A stretch of DNA of 64,000 nt from Nitrosomonas sp. (GTDB lineage: Bacteria; Pseudomonadota; Gammaproteobacteria; Burkholderiales; Nitrosomonadaceae), in contig JADJLM010000002.1 in NCBI GenBank assembly GCA_016710135.1, positions 186,001 to 250,000 of the forward strand. Reading direction: 5' to 3'. The notes beneath the pieces were generated by a model. It was not told the origin of the DNA. It did not search any database and saw only the letters and a list, made by a program, of their open reading frames with translations. The translations under genes were made by a program, and so were the position numbers. This document shows, one piece after another, positions 1 through 9,522 of this stretch. Numbering within the stretch: position 1 is the stretch's first letter; each line of letters begins with the position of its first letter.

Positions 1-1
1 A

Positions 2-445
2 CACGGTAATGAGCGTTTTGCAGAAGAAAAAACCATTAAAGCAGGTGATAAAGTTGTTGCGATTGACTCTCCATTCGGTCGAATTGGGCTTTCAATTTGC
101 TACGATCTACGTTTTCCTGAACTCTACCGAATGATGGGGAAGATTGATATCATTTTGGCTCCATCTGCTTTTACTGCTATTACCGGAAAAGCACATTGGG
201 AAACTTTAATTCGCGCACGAGCCATTGAGAATCAGGCCTATGTGATTGCACCCGCGCAAGGTGGATATCATGTCAATGGACGCGAAACCAACGGAGATAG
301 CATGATCGTCGATCCTTGGGGGGGGATAATGAACCGTTTATCACGCGGTCCAGGTGTAGTCGTTGCGGCTATTGATCCAGCCTATCAGGCCAGTGTCAGA
401 ACAAGTTTACCAGCGCTTGAACATCGTTGCCTCTATCCACAATAA
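2..445 (+). CDS. Carbon-nitrogen hydrolase (nitrilase superfamily), 3' part only
   Basis: The reading frame is open from base 2, so the 5' end lies outside the window. The visible part carries the nitrilase-superfamily nucleophile region, with Cys in SICYDLRFPE, followed by LAPSAFT, the HWETLIRARAIEN helix and the terminal DPWG segment. These enzymes hydrolyse amides or nitriles with a Glu-Lys-Cys triad; only the Cys is visible, and Glu and Lys must lie upstream. HWETLIRARAIEN and the ending EHRCLY resemble the NIT1/NitA (deaminated glutathione amidase-like) branch, which is a family-level inference. It ends about 60 bases before tldD on the same strand, an arrangement common in proteobacteria. 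An internal Met at 131 is not the true start because it lies after the active-site Cys. Confidence 0.9.
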   Translation, partial: HGNERFAEEKTIKAGDKVVAIDSPFGRIGLSICYDLRFPELYRMMGKIDIILAPSAFTAITGKAHWETLIRARAIENQAYVIAPAQGGYHVNGRETNGDSMIVDPWGGIMNRLSRGPGVVVAAIDPAYQASVRTSLPALEHRCLYPQ

Positions 446-507
446 ATTGAGATGCGCCCCTATAATAACGTAAAGCAAAGTAGCAGTAATAAACAATCAT
501 AGATAAC

Positions 508-1986
508 ATGGTAAATCATAAAACGGATATGCAAATAAATAGGAAGGAGCACTTTTCTATTGCAGAACGCTGCCTGCTAACCCCATTTCGATTGGATACT
601 CATCAGTTAGATCAAGTGTTTGGGGAAATACTATCGCACCATATAGATTATGCTGATCTCTATTTCCAGCATAGCCGAACTGAAGGTTGGGTTCTTGAAG
701 AAGGAATTGTTAAGTCTGGAAGCTTTAACATCGATCAAGGTGTTGGTGTCCGCGCCTTAAGTGGTGAAAAAACAGCCTTTGCTTATTCTGATGATAGCAG
801 TACTTCAGCTTTACTCTCTGCTGCTAAAGCAACTCGCGCTATCGCAAATCAGGGAAATTCATCTTCTACGCGTATCATCACCCACAATAATGATCATCAC
901 CCGCTGCTTTACTTACCGCATGATCCAATCGCGAGCATTACCGATAACGAAAAAGTTCAACTACTTGAAAAACTAGAAAAATACGCGCGCGCCCTCGATA
1001 ATCGCATTATCCAAGTATTAGCCTCCTTATCTGGCGAATATGAAGTCATCATGGTAATTCGGAGCGACGGCAAGCTCGTCGCTGATGTTAGGCCACTAGT
1101 ACGAGTTTCTCTCCAAGTAATCGCGGAAGAAAATGGAAGACGTGAGCAAGGTGTAGCCGGTGGTGGGGGTCGTTTCGATTATTCCTATTTCACCAATGAA
1201 ATATTGAGTAATTATGCACAACAAGCCGTTCATCAAGCGATCATCAATTTAAGTGCAAAACCTGCACCGGCTGGTACAATGACGGTTGTACTTGGCAGCG
1301 GATGGCCTGGTATCTTATTACATGAGGCAATTGGTCATGGATTAGAAGGCGATTTTAATCGAAAAGGTAGCTCTGCTTTTTCCAACCGCATCGGAGAGCG
1401 GGTCGCTGCGGATGGAGTAACGGTGGTTGATGATGGAACACTGATCAATCGGAGAGGATCCCTTACAGTAGATGATGAGGGGAATCCCGCTCAAAATACG
1501 GTCCTTATTGAAAATGGGGTACTCCGAGGTTATTTGCAAGACAGCTTAAACGCTCGATTAATGAAGCAGCCTCTCACCGGTAACGGAAGGCGTGAATCTT
1601 TCGCACACATCCCTATGCCACGTATGACTAATACCTATATGTTGAATGGCGATAAAGCGCCTGAAGAAATTATCGCTTCAGTTAAGCAAGGTCTTTACGC
1701 AGCGAATTTTGGAGGAGGACAAGTTGACATCACAAGTGGAAAATTTGTTTTTTCTGCTGCGGAAGCGTATATGATAGAAAACGGAAAAATTACTTATCCG
1801 GTAAAAGGGGCAACCTTAATTGGAAATGGCCCAGATGTTCTCACGCGTGTTTCTATGATCGGCAATGATTTGTCGCTTGACCCTGGTGTTGGAACGTGCG
1901 GAAAGGAAGGTCAGAGTGTTCCGGTAGGTGTTGGGCAGCCCACATTGCGCATCGATGGATTAACTATCGGTGGCACAGGTAATTAA
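508..1986 (+). CDS. tldD: TldD zinc metalloprotease subunit
   Basis: This 492-residue protein matches TldD (about 480 residues), which pairs with TldE/PmbA to form a cytoplasmic protease that trims unfolded peptides and modified-peptide precursors. The zinc site is visible as HEAIGHGLEGDF (HExxxH). Other TldD landmarks are the N-terminal YADLYFQ and the C-terminal GTCGKEGQSVPVGVGQPTLRI. The start could be the ATG at 508 or the one at 529; the family N-terminus (FRLDTHQLDQVFG) begins further in, so either is possible. PmbA is not in the window. It follows the nitrilase gene and precedes ilvB by about 90 bases on the same strand. Confidence 0.97.
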   Translation: MVNHKTDMQINRKEHFSIAERCLLTPFRLDTHQLDQVFGEILSHHIDYADLYFQHSRTEGWVLEEGIVKSGSFNIDQGVGVRALSGEKTAFAYSDDSSTSALLSAAKATRAIANQGNSSSTRIITHNNDHHPLLYLPHDPIASITDNEKVQLLEKLEKYARALDNRIIQVLASLSGEYEVIMVIRSDGKLVADVRPLVRVSLQVIAEENGRREQGVAGGGGRFDYSYFTNEILSNYAQQAVHQAIINLSAKPAPAGTMTVVLGSGWPGILLHEAIGHGLEGDFNRKGSSAFSNRIGERVAADGVTVVDDGTLINRRGSLTVDDEGNPAQNTVLIENGVLRGYLQDSLNARLMKQPLTGNGRRESFAHIPMPRMTNTYMLNGDKAPEEIIASVKQGLYAANFGGGQVDITSGKFVFSAAEAYMIENGKITYPVKGATLIGNGPDVLTRVSMIGNDLSLDPGVGTCGKEGQSVPVGVGQPTLRIDGLTIGGTGN

Positions 1987-2076
1987 AGTAGCAGGGAAAA
2001 TTCTAATTTTACATTTATAATCAGCTTATTAATAAAGCAGGCTCAAGAAAAATATCAATAACAGGATGCAATAGGA

Positions 2077-3780
2077 ATGACCGAAGAACTAACTGGCGCA
2101 GAAATTACAATCCGTTGCCTTCAGGAAGAAGGGGTAGAGTATATTTTTGGTTACCCTGGTGGTGCAGTATTATTTATTTATGATGAGCTATTTAAGCAAG
2201 ATAAGGTCAAACATATCTTGGTAAGGCACGAACAAGCTGCGCTACATGCCGCTGACGGGTATGCACGGTCCAGCCATAAAGTAGGCGTAGCACTTGTAAC
2301 TTCAGGTCCAGGTGTAACCAATGCAGTTACAGGAATCGCTACCGCCTACATGGATTCAATCCCTTTAGTTATCATCAGTGGTCAGGTACCGACTGCTGCG
2401 ATTGGGCAGGATGCCTTCCAAGAAGTTGACACGGTTGGGATCACGCGTCCGTGCGTCAAACATAATTTCTTGGTTAAAGATATTACTGAGCTCGCTACAA
2501 CGATTAAAAAAGCTTTTTTTATTGCATCCAGCGGAAGACCAGGCCCTGTCCTTGTCGATATTCCTAAAGATGTGACACAGCAAAAGGCACATTTCAGTTA
2601 CCCAGATAGTATCCGGATGCGCTCTTATAATCCTGTGATCAATGGTAATACAAAACAGATAAAGAAAGCTGCTGAGCTTATTCTCAGCGCGAAACGACCT
2701 ATGTTCTATTCGGGTGGTGGCGTCATACTTGATAACGCAGCAGGCGTGTTAACCGAATTAGTGGAATTACTTGATTATCCTTGTACTAATACATTAATGG
2801 GTTTGGGGGGATTTCCAGCAACAGATAAGCATTTCGTAGGAATGCTCGGTATGCATGGTACTTATGAAGCAAATATGAGTATGCAATACTGCGATGTTTT
2901 GATTGCCGTTGGCGCACGTTTTGATGATCGGGTTATTGGCAATCCCAAACACTTTTATAGCGAGGATCGGAAAATCATTCATATTGATATTGATCCCTCT
3001 TCGATCTCTAAACGAGTGAAAGTAGATATACCGATCGTAGGTGGTGTTTCTCAAGTACTGAAAGAACTCATTAAACTCATTAAGGCCAGTAAAGAGAAAA
3101 CAGACGCCATTGCATTAAAAGAATGGTGGAAACAAATCAATCTGTGGCGTGAGCGTGATTGCTTAAAATATGACCGTTCAAGTCGTGTCATTAAACCGCA
3201 AATGGTGATTGAGAAACTTTATGCCATTACAAAAGGAGATGCATTCATCACTTCAGATGTAGGCCAACATCAAATGTGGGCTGCTCAATTCTATCCATTT
3301 GATAAACCACGTCGATGGATTAATTCAGGTGGATTAGGTACGATGGGATTTGGCTTACCTTCGGCAATGGGTGTTCAATTCGCCAACCCGAGCAGCACTG
3401 TCGCTTGCATAACAGGAGAAGCAAGTATCCAGATGTGTATCCAGGAATTATCGACCTGTAAGCAATATCAACTCCCATTAAAAATTATCAACCTTAATAA
3501 CCGGTATATGGGTATGGTTCGACAATGGCAAGAGTTTTTTCATGGTAATCGTTACTCAGAATCATATATGGACGCACTGCCCGATTTCGTAAAACTTGCT
3601 GAAAGCTACGGACATGTTGGTATGAAGATAGAAAAGCCCAGCGATATCGAAGGTGCATTGAAAGACGCATTAAAACTTAAAAAACGCCTCGTCTTTCTAG
3701 ATTTTATTACGGATCAAACAGAGAATGTATTTCCGATGGTGCCGGGCGGTAAAGGTTTATCAGAAATGATTTTGGTATAG
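2077..3780 (+). CDS. ilvB: Acetolactate synthase, large (catalytic) subunit
   Basis: This 567-residue ThDP enzyme condenses two pyruvates to acetolactate, or pyruvate with 2-oxobutyrate, in the first common step of valine, leucine and isoleucine synthesis. Visible landmarks are the YPGGAVLFIYD N-terminus, the catalytic Glu52 in RHEQAALHAADGYARS, the FAD/central domain, and a C-terminal ThDP segment reading GEASIQMCIQEL...NNRYMGMVRQW. The Mg-binding motif is usually written GDG; here it is GEA. Glu at the second position is common in betaproteobacterial copies, whereas Ala at the third is less usual. The start has an AGGA-type site just upstream (aataggaATG). The stop is three bases before ilvH, so the two subunits are co-translated. 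The symbol could equally be ilvI. Confidence 0.97.
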   Translation: MTEELTGAEITIRCLQEEGVEYIFGYPGGAVLFIYDELFKQDKVKHILVRHEQAALHAADGYARSSHKVGVALVTSGPGVTNAVTGIATAYMDSIPLVIISGQVPTAAIGQDAFQEVDTVGITRPCVKHNFLVKDITELATTIKKAFFIASSGRPGPVLVDIPKDVTQQKAHFSYPDSIRMRSYNPVINGNTKQIKKAAELILSAKRPMFYSGGGVILDNAAGVLTELVELLDYPCTNTLMGLGGFPATDKHFVGMLGMHGTYEANMSMQYCDVLIAVGARFDDRVIGNPKHFYSEDRKIIHIDIDPSSISKRVKVDIPIVGGVSQVLKELIKLIKASKEKTDAIALKEWWKQINLWRERDCLKYDRSSRVIKPQMVIEKLYAITKGDAFITSDVGQHQMWAAQFYPFDKPRRWINSGGLGTMGFGLPSAMGVQFANPSSTVACITGEASIQMCIQELSTCKQYQLPLKIINLNNRYMGMVRQWQEFFHGNRYSESYMDALPDFVKLAESYGHVGMKIEKPSDIEGALKDALKLKKRLVFLDFITDQTENVFPMVPGGKGLSEMILV

Positions 3781-3783
3781 AAA

Positions 3784-4275
3784 ATGCGACATATTATTTC
3801 TTTATTAATGGAAAACGAAGCGGGCGCGCTTTCGCGAGTGGCTGGATTATTTTCTGCACGCGGTTATAACATCGAATCGCTCAATGTTGCCCCAACAGAA
3901 GATCCCACTTTATCAAGGATGACATTAGTTACGATTGGGTCAGATGAAGTGATTGAGCAAATCAAAAAGCAGCTCAACAAGTTAATCGAAGTTGTTAAAA
4001 TAATCGACCTTACGGAGGGCGATCATATTGAGCGCGAGTTAATGTTAGTAAAAGTTAAAGCCATCGGGGATGGGCGAGACGAAATAAAGCGGTTAACAGA
4101 TATCTTTCGTGGAAGCATCATCGATGTAACCGATAAATCCTATACGATTGAACTAACAGGAACAAGTTCGAAATTAGATGCATTTCTACAATCCATCGGT
4201 CAAGGTATAATCCTGGAAACGATTAGAACTGGCGCGTCAGGTCTAGGTCGTGGAGACCGCATGCTTAAATTGTAA
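3784..4275 (+). CDS. ilvH: Acetolactate synthase, small regulatory subunit
   Basis: 163 residues with an N-terminal ACT domain (HIISLLMENEAGALSRVAGLFSARGYNIESL) and the C-terminal ALS-small domain (IDVTDKSYTIELTGTSSKLDAF). It binds the catalytic subunit encoded immediately upstream, activates it and usually confers valine feedback inhibition. Spacing from ilvB is three bases, with no room for a separate promoter. Length and both domains are normal for the family. Confidence 0.97.
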   Translation: MRHIISLLMENEAGALSRVAGLFSARGYNIESLNVAPTEDPTLSRMTLVTIGSDEVIEQIKKQLNKLIEVVKIIDLTEGDHIERELMLVKVKAIGDGRDEIKRLTDIFRGSIIDVTDKSYTIELTGTSSKLDAFLQSIGQGIILETIRTGASGLGRGDRMLKL

Positions 4276-4342
4276 CGAGAGTAATTTTTGCTTCAGTCTT
4301 TTTATATTTTTGATGCTAGATATTAATAAATAAAGGATCACA

Positions 4343-5359
4343 ATGAAAGTCTATTATGACAAGGATGCTGATTTATCCCTGATTAAAAAAAAGAAAGTCA
4401 CGATTATTGGTTATGGTTCACAAGGTCATGCACATGCGAATAATCTTCGTGACTCAGGTGTTAAGGTAATAGTAGGGTTACGTAAAGATGGCGCTTCATG
4501 GGATAAAGCTAAAAAAGCAGGCTTTACAGTTAAAGAATTTGCTGCTTCAATTAAAGAGGCGGATGTCGTGATGCTTTTGCTCCCAGATGAGCAAATTGCA
4601 TCAATTTACAAAACCGAGATTGAAGCAGGTCTGAAAAAAAATGCAACGCTTGCTTTTGCCCATGGCTTCAATATTCATTATAGCCAAGTTGTGCCACGAG
4701 AAGATCTGGACGTTATTATGATTGCGCCCAAAGGGCCTGGGCACCTTGTCAGATCGACTTATACTCAAGGTGGAGGGGTGCCCTCTCTCATCGCGGTTCA
4801 TCAAAACAAATCAGGTAAAGCTCGAGAATTAGCGTTATCTTACGCTGCTGCCAACGGTGGAACCAAAGGTGGTGTAATCGAAACTACATTCCAGGAGGAG
4901 ACCGAGACCGATTTATTTGGAGAGCAAGTCGTGCTCTGCGGTGGTCTTACCGCGCTAATTCAAGCTGGATTTGAGACACTGGTTGAAGCCGGTTATGCAC
5001 CTGAAATGGCGTACTTCGAATGCCTCCATGAAGTCAAGCTCATTGTAGATTTAATTTACGAAGGCGGTATCGCCAACATGCGCTACTCAATTTCCAACAA
5101 TGCAGAATATGGTGATATCTCCAGAGGGCCTCGAATTATCGATGATAGAACTCGGGCTGAGATGCGTAAGATTTTGCGTGAAATTCAGACCGGTGAATAC
5201 GCTCGTGAATTTATTCTAGAGAATCGAGCTGGTGCTCCCATGTTAAAATCAAGTCGACGAATCGCTTCTGAACATCCAATCGAAGTCGTTGGAGCAAAAC
5301 TTCGCGACATGATGCCATGGATCAAAAAGAATAAATTAGTTGATCAAGTAAAAAACTAA
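4343..5359 (+). CDS. ilvC: Ketol-acid reductoisomerase, class I
   Basis: 338 residues, the short class I form. The N-terminal Rossmann motif GYGSQGHAHANNLRDSG and VGLRKDGASW bind NADPH. The C-terminal knotted domain carries the metal-binding acidic residues in FQEETETDLFGEQ and FECLHEVKLIVDL. It converts acetolactate to dihydroxyisovalerate in the step after IlvBH. The ATG at 4343 is preceded by aaagga. It lies 67 bases after ilvH on the same strand and is followed by a terminator-like hairpin, so ilvB-ilvH-ilvC probably form one transcript. Confidence 0.98.
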   Translation: MKVYYDKDADLSLIKKKKVTIIGYGSQGHAHANNLRDSGVKVIVGLRKDGASWDKAKKAGFTVKEFAASIKEADVVMLLLPDEQIASIYKTEIEAGLKKNATLAFAHGFNIHYSQVVPREDLDVIMIAPKGPGHLVRSTYTQGGGVPSLIAVHQNKSGKARELALSYAAANGGTKGGVIETTFQEETETDLFGEQVVLCGGLTALIQAGFETLVEAGYAPEMAYFECLHEVKLIVDLIYEGGIANMRYSISNNAEYGDISRGPRIIDDRTRAEMRKILREIQTGEYAREFILENRAGAPMLKSSRRIASEHPIEVVGAKLRDMMPWIKKNKLVDQVKN

Positions 5360-5421
5360 TTTTCGCTAGTTCAATTTACTAATAGATTTACTCTTTTATT
5401 TGTTTTTTTTACGTTCTCACT

Positions 5422-5459
5422 AACCCGGTATTCCTCACAATATCGGGTTTATTATTTTT
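5422..5459 (+). terminator. Rho-independent terminator after ilvC
   Basis: An 11-base stem (AACCCGGTATT paired with AATATCGGGTT, one G-T wobble) with a six-base loop is followed by a T-rich run. It lies between ilvC and psd and closes the ilv transcript. Confidence 0.8.
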
Positions 5460-5476
5460 AGTAAGATGAAATTGCT

Positions 5477-6130
5477 ATGACACCTAATTACCCTCATCCC
5501 ATTCTTGCTCGCGAAGGGTGGCCTCATATTGCTGTAGCATTACTAGTTGCGGTATTTGTTCTTGTTCTGGTTAATTGGCAATGGTCAATGCCATTTTGGT
5601 TGCTTGCTTTATTCGTTATTCAATTCTTCCGTGATCCGGCGAGAACCATTCCTTCTCAAGAAAATGCAGTATTATCCCCTGCTGATGGAAGAGTCGTCGC
5701 AGTAGAACAAACTGAAGATCCTTATTTAAAGCGAGAAGCGATTAAGATTAGCGTATTCATGAATGTATTTAACGTACATTCGAATAGAAGCCCCGTTACC
5801 GGTAAAATTTGTGAAAAATGGTACTTCCCAGGAAATTTTCTCAATGCAAGCCTTCCTAAAGCTTCGCTTGAAAATGAGCGAAATGCGCTCTGGATAAAAA
5901 CGAAGCAAGGCATTGATGTAACTTGTGTTCAAATTGCCGGATTGGTTGCGAAACGTATCATTTGCCATGTCCAGCCTGGGGATGAGTTATCTGCTGGGCA
6001 GCGTTTTGGTTTTATTCGCTTTGGCTCTCGTGTTGATGTTTATTTACCCACAAATATAAAAGCTTGCGTCAATATTGGTGATAAAGTATACGCAACAACG
6101 ACGATATTAGCTGAATTTAGGTCAGCATAA
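5477..6130 (+). CDS. psd: Phosphatidylserine decarboxylase proenzyme, short (psd-A) type
   Basis: 217 residues, typical of the short bacterial decarboxylase that makes phosphatidylethanolamine from phosphatidylserine. An N-terminal hydrophobic hairpin (ALLVAVFVLVLVNW, WLLALFVIQFF) anchors it to the inner membrane. Conserved segments are RDPARTIPSQENAVLSPADG and VFNVHSNRSPV, and the self-cleavage site RFGSRVDVYLP, where the Ser becomes the pyruvoyl group. The short form uses GS in this position. It is followed by pssA, which makes its substrate, so the two steps of phosphatidylethanolamine synthesis are adjacent. Confidence 0.97.
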   Translation: MTPNYPHPILAREGWPHIAVALLVAVFVLVLVNWQWSMPFWLLALFVIQFFRDPARTIPSQENAVLSPADGRVVAVEQTEDPYLKREAIKISVFMNVFNVHSNRSPVTGKICEKWYFPGNFLNASLPKASLENERNALWIKTKQGIDVTCVQIAGLVAKRIICHVQPGDELSAGQRFGFIRFGSRVDVYLPTNIKACVNIGDKVYATTTILAEFRSA

Positions 6131-6228
6131 TGATAACGATAAGTTGTAACCTTTATAATTGATACTTAAAGTATTGGTTGACGTTTTATGTTGATATTTT
6201 AGTAAGTACTTACATGATGCAGTGAGCT

Positions 6229-6966
6229 ATGTCTGAACCCAATCTTACTCGATTTGGCATTAGATCAAGACTGAGAAGGCGAGGAATATACCTATTACCT
6301 AATTTATTCACTACGGCTGCTTTATTTGCTGGATTTTATGCAATTGTGCAGGCAATGAATGGTAATTATGAGTATTCTGCTGTAGCTATTTTTATAGCGA
6401 TGGTGCTTGATGGCTTGGATGGCCGTGTAGCACGCTTAACACATACACAAAGCGAATTTGGCGCTGAGTATGATAGCCTCTCCGATATGGTTTCGTTTGG
6501 AGTTGCCCCAGCTCTCGTCATATATGAGTGGGCACTCCGTGATATGGACAAACTCGGGTGGATTGCCGCTTTTATTTATTGCGCCTGCGCTGCACTTAGA
6601 CTTGCACGTTTTAATACCAATGCAGAAGTGATCGACAAGCGCTTCTTCCAAGGGTTACCCAGTCCTGCTGCTGCTGCCTTAGTTGCTGGATTAATTTGGG
6701 TCGCATCCGATTTTCAAGTACAAGGTGTCGATATTAAGTGGATTGCGTGGTCTATAACCTTATTTGCTGGGTTAACGATGGTCAGTAATTTACCTTTTTA
6801 TAGTGGAAAAGAAATTAATCTGAGAAAAAGAATGCCCTTTTTCACCATCTTGCTCTTACTTATGTTCTTTTTTGTTTTAATTCCTAGCCACCCCCCCTGT
6901 CGTTTTATTTGGTCTATTCTCGCTTTATGCTTTATCTGGCTATTTTATGAAATTATGGATTTATAG
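6229..6966 (+). CDS. pssA: CDP-diacylglycerol-serine O-phosphatidyltransferase
   Basis: A 245-residue polytopic membrane enzyme of the CDP-alcohol phosphatidyltransferase family, making phosphatidylserine from CDP-diacylglycerol and serine. The family signature is complete: DGLDGRVAR, eight residues, G, then AEYDSLSD, with the metal-binding aspartates present. Hydrophobic segments run through the rest of the protein (LFTTAALFAGFYAIV, IAAFIYCACAALRLA, FFTILLLLMFFFVLI). It lies about 100 bases after psd on the same strand. Confidence 0.96.
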   Translation: MSEPNLTRFGIRSRLRRRGIYLLPNLFTTAALFAGFYAIVQAMNGNYEYSAVAIFIAMVLDGLDGRVARLTHTQSEFGAEYDSLSDMVSFGVAPALVIYEWALRDMDKLGWIAAFIYCACAALRLARFNTNAEVIDKRFFQGLPSPAAAALVAGLIWVASDFQVQGVDIKWIAWSITLFAGLTMVSNLPFYSGKEINLRKRMPFFTILLLLMFFFVLIPSHPPCRFIWSILALCFIWLFYEIMDL

Positions 6967-7199
6967 CCGCAGCAAGAAAAAGAGCGAAACGCAAGAACAG
7001 GATGTAACTTAGTCAGTTTTTATTGTTGCAGGAATATAAAAAACATTTTATATTTCAGCACCATGGAAAACTTAATTAGCAAACATTTTGGAAACTTATT
7101 GTTCTCTCCTATTTTCGTCTTGAGAGTAGCTCGGGACTATCTACTGCGCTTCGCGCGCAAATAATTTAAAACTTTATACCTTTCTTGATTCCCCCCCAA

Positions 7200-7222
7200 A
7201 AAAAAACGATTCTCGTTTTTTT
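7200..7222 (+). terminator. AT-rich hairpin upstream of leuA, possible terminator or leader element
   Basis: A ten-base stem (A-run plus CGA paired with TCG plus T-run, loop TTC) ends 30 bases before the leuA start. It could terminate the psd-pssA transcript or act in the leuA leader. I see no leucine-rich leader peptide. The rest of the roughly 285-base pssA-leuA gap holds only a short GC repeat (gcgcttcgcgcgc). Confidence 0.4.
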
Positions 7223-7252
7223 ATTTAATCGTAGTTTTGTAGGAGAAAAATA

Positions 7253-8785
7253 ATGCAAGATCGTTTAATAATATTTGACACGACTTTGCGCGATGGAGAA
7301 CAAAGTCCTGGCGCGTCCATGACAAAAGAAGAAAAGATTCGTATCGCTCGCCAACTAGAAAAGATGGGAGTTGATATTATTGAGGCAGGCTTTCCTGCTG
7401 CTTCGAATGGAGATTTTGAAGCGGTTAAAGCTGTTGCAAGTAATGTAAAAGATAGTATTGTCTGTGGATTAGCGCGCGCAATTGAGTCTGATATTCAGCG
7501 TGCTGGTGAAGCATTAGGCTGCGCAACTGCATCTCGTATCCATACCTTCATTGCAACTTCGCCCATTCATATGAAGAATAAACTACGCATGTCTCCGGAA
7601 CAAGTCATAGAGCAAGCGGTAAAGGCAATAAAATGGGCAAGCGCTTATACTGATAATATTGAATTTTCTCCAGAAGATGCTGGAAGATCAGAAATTGATT
7701 TTCTCTGTAGGGTTTTAGAAGCTGTTATCAGCGCTGGCGCCAAAACATTAAATATTCCTGATACTGTTGGCTATACTATGCCTGAGCAGTTTGGTCAGCT
7801 AATCCGGACATTGCGCGAACGCATTCCAAACGCTGACAAAGTAATTTTCTCCGTTCATTGCCACAATGATTTAGGGCTTGCGGTGGCAAACTCCTTGGCA
7901 GCGGTTTCTAATGGTGCAAGGCAAGTTGAGTGCACTATCAATGGACTCGGTGAACGTGCTGGTAATGCCGCACTTGAAGAAGTTGTCATGGCTGTCAGAA
8001 CACGCCAAGATTATTTCTCATGTGATACGCGTATTGATACTACGCATATCGTCCAAGCAAGTAAGTTAGTATCAAGCATCACGGGTTTTCCCGTACAACC
8101 CAACAAGGCCATTGTTGGTGCCAATGCATTCGCCCATGAATCGGGTATTCACCAAGATGGCGTACTGAAACATCGTGAAACCTACGAAATTATGAAGGCT
8201 GAAGATGTCGGCTGGAATGCAAATAAACTGTTGTTGGGTAAACACTCAGGGCGTAATGCCTTTCGTACTCGATTAAACGAATTAGGTATCGAGCTTGAGT
8301 CAGAAGAAATGCTAAATACTATGTTCATGCGGTTTAAAGAACTTGCTGATAAAAAGCATGAAATCTTTGATGAAGATCTTCATGCTTTGATATCGGATAA
8401 AGCGCATATTCCAGAAGAACGATATCGCCTGTTATCATTGATGGCCCATAGCGAAACAGGGGAACCCCCTTTCGCTCGTTTAGTCATGGCAGATGGAAGT
8501 GATGAACTGCATACAGAATCTGAAGGAAGCGGCCCGGTGGATGCAACTTTCCGTGCAATAGAAAAAATTTTAAAAAGTGGTGCAGAATTACAGTTATTTT
8601 CAGTTAATAACATCACGAGCGGTACGGACGCCCAAGGTGAAGTCACCGTTCGTCTGCAAAAATCGGGAAGGATTGTCAATGGGCATGGTGCAGATACGGA
8701 CATCGTCGTAGCTTCTGCTAAAGCATATCTCAGCGCAATCAATAAGCTATATAGTAAATTAGAAAGAGCCCACCCTCAGGTTTAG
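7253..8785 (+). CDS. leuA: 2-isopropylmalate synthase
   Basis: A 510-residue enzyme that condenses acetyl-CoA with 2-oxoisovalerate, the committed step of leucine synthesis. The N-terminal TIM barrel shows DTTLRDGEQSPGASM (metal and substrate binding), the HCHNDLGLAVANS HxH metal pair, and NGLGERAGNAALEE. The C-terminal regulatory domain (from about residue 390) carries the leucine-binding fold. The ATG has a GTAGGAG site eight bases upstream. It lies downstream of the ilv genes that supply its substrate precursor. The stop is four bases before the thioredoxin-like gene, so these two are co-transcribed. Confidence 0.98.
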   Translation: MQDRLIIFDTTLRDGEQSPGASMTKEEKIRIARQLEKMGVDIIEAGFPAASNGDFEAVKAVASNVKDSIVCGLARAIESDIQRAGEALGCATASRIHTFIATSPIHMKNKLRMSPEQVIEQAVKAIKWASAYTDNIEFSPEDAGRSEIDFLCRVLEAVISAGAKTLNIPDTVGYTMPEQFGQLIRTLRERIPNADKVIFSVHCHNDLGLAVANSLAAVSNGARQVECTINGLGERAGNAALEEVVMAVRTRQDYFSCDTRIDTTHIVQASKLVSSITGFPVQPNKAIVGANAFAHESGIHQDGVLKHRETYEIMKAEDVGWNANKLLLGKHSGRNAFRTRLNELGIELESEEMLNTMFMRFKELADKKHEIFDEDLHALISDKAHIPEERYRLLSLMAHSETGEPPFARLVMADGSDELHTESEGSGPVDATFRAIEKILKSGAELQLFSVNNITSGTDAQGEVTVRLQKSGRIVNGHGADTDIVVASAKAYLSAINKLYSKLERAHPQV

Positions 8786-8789
8786 TGAA

Positions 8790-9254
8790 ATGAAACGCTT
8801 ACTTTGCTACCTACTTGTCGGGCTCTGTTGCATGACTAATGCGATCCATGCAGAGGAATTTGCGTTCCGATTACAAGATAGTACAGGTAAAGTTCATAAA
8901 CTGAGTGACTACAAAGGAAAGTGGGTGCTCGTAAATTTTTGGGCTACTTGGTGTCCGCCTTGCCTAGAGGAAATCCCAGACCTAGTCACGCTTTATGAGA
9001 ATCGGAAAGATATCATGGTGTTTGGGGTCGCCATGGAATATTCTGAGGTAAAAACGGTTCTAGAATTTGCAAAAGCATTAGCGGTTACTTATCCCATCGT
9101 ACTTGGTAATCGAGTCATAGCAGCTCAATTTGATGAGCTCTCAATGCTACCTAGCACTTATTTATTTGACCCTAAAGGAAATCCAGCGGCGCGTAATGTT
9201 GGATTGCTGACACGCGCTGATATCGAAACTTTCATTCAGAACTACCCCAAATAA
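8790..9254 (+). CDS. TlpA/ResA-like periplasmic thioredoxin
   Basis: 154 residues with a signal peptide (MKRLLCYLLVGLCCMTNAIHA, probable cleavage after A) and a thioredoxin fold whose active site is WATWCPPC. After the CxxC, the segment MLPSTYLFDPKG contains the cis-Pro expected in TlpA/ResA reductases. This implies an exported disulfide reductase, possibly for cytochrome c or copper-site maturation; the substrate is inferred, not shown. It starts four bases after leuA, probably by read-through from that promoter. Confidence 0.9.
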   Translation: MKRLLCYLLVGLCCMTNAIHAEEFAFRLQDSTGKVHKLSDYKGKWVLVNFWATWCPPCLEEIPDLVTLYENRKDIMVFGVAMEYSEVKTVLEFAKALAVTYPIVLGNRVIAAQFDELSMLPSTYLFDPKGNPAARNVGLLTRADIETFIQNYPK

Positions 9255-9522
9255 ATCAAAATGTTATTTTTGATATTATCCGAAAAATAGACTACTTTTA
9301 AATAACGAGTTACTCGCCACATCTTTCAAAAACTATCGATTAGAAAGCAGGGAGTTAGCTCGGGTATGTTAAGATGCTATTTATTCGGCTGATTGGAACC
9401 TGATTTATGCAGACTTACGTGATGCGATTTTTAGGCTAAACCTAATTTGCACACAATTGAGACAAGACTATTATTTTTTATAATTACTTTTTCATTTTAA
9501 CCAGTAATAAAATTTTTACTTT

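Noticed and set aside
1342..1539. Antisense frames inside tldD, ilvB, secA, leuA and other core genes
   Set aside because: They mirror the codon structure of the real gene on the other strand, with no ribosome sites or recognisable families.
7070..7180. Leucine attenuator or riboswitch upstream of leuA
   Set aside because: No leader peptide with Leu codons and no known riboswitch core could be found; only short repeats and the AT hairpin.
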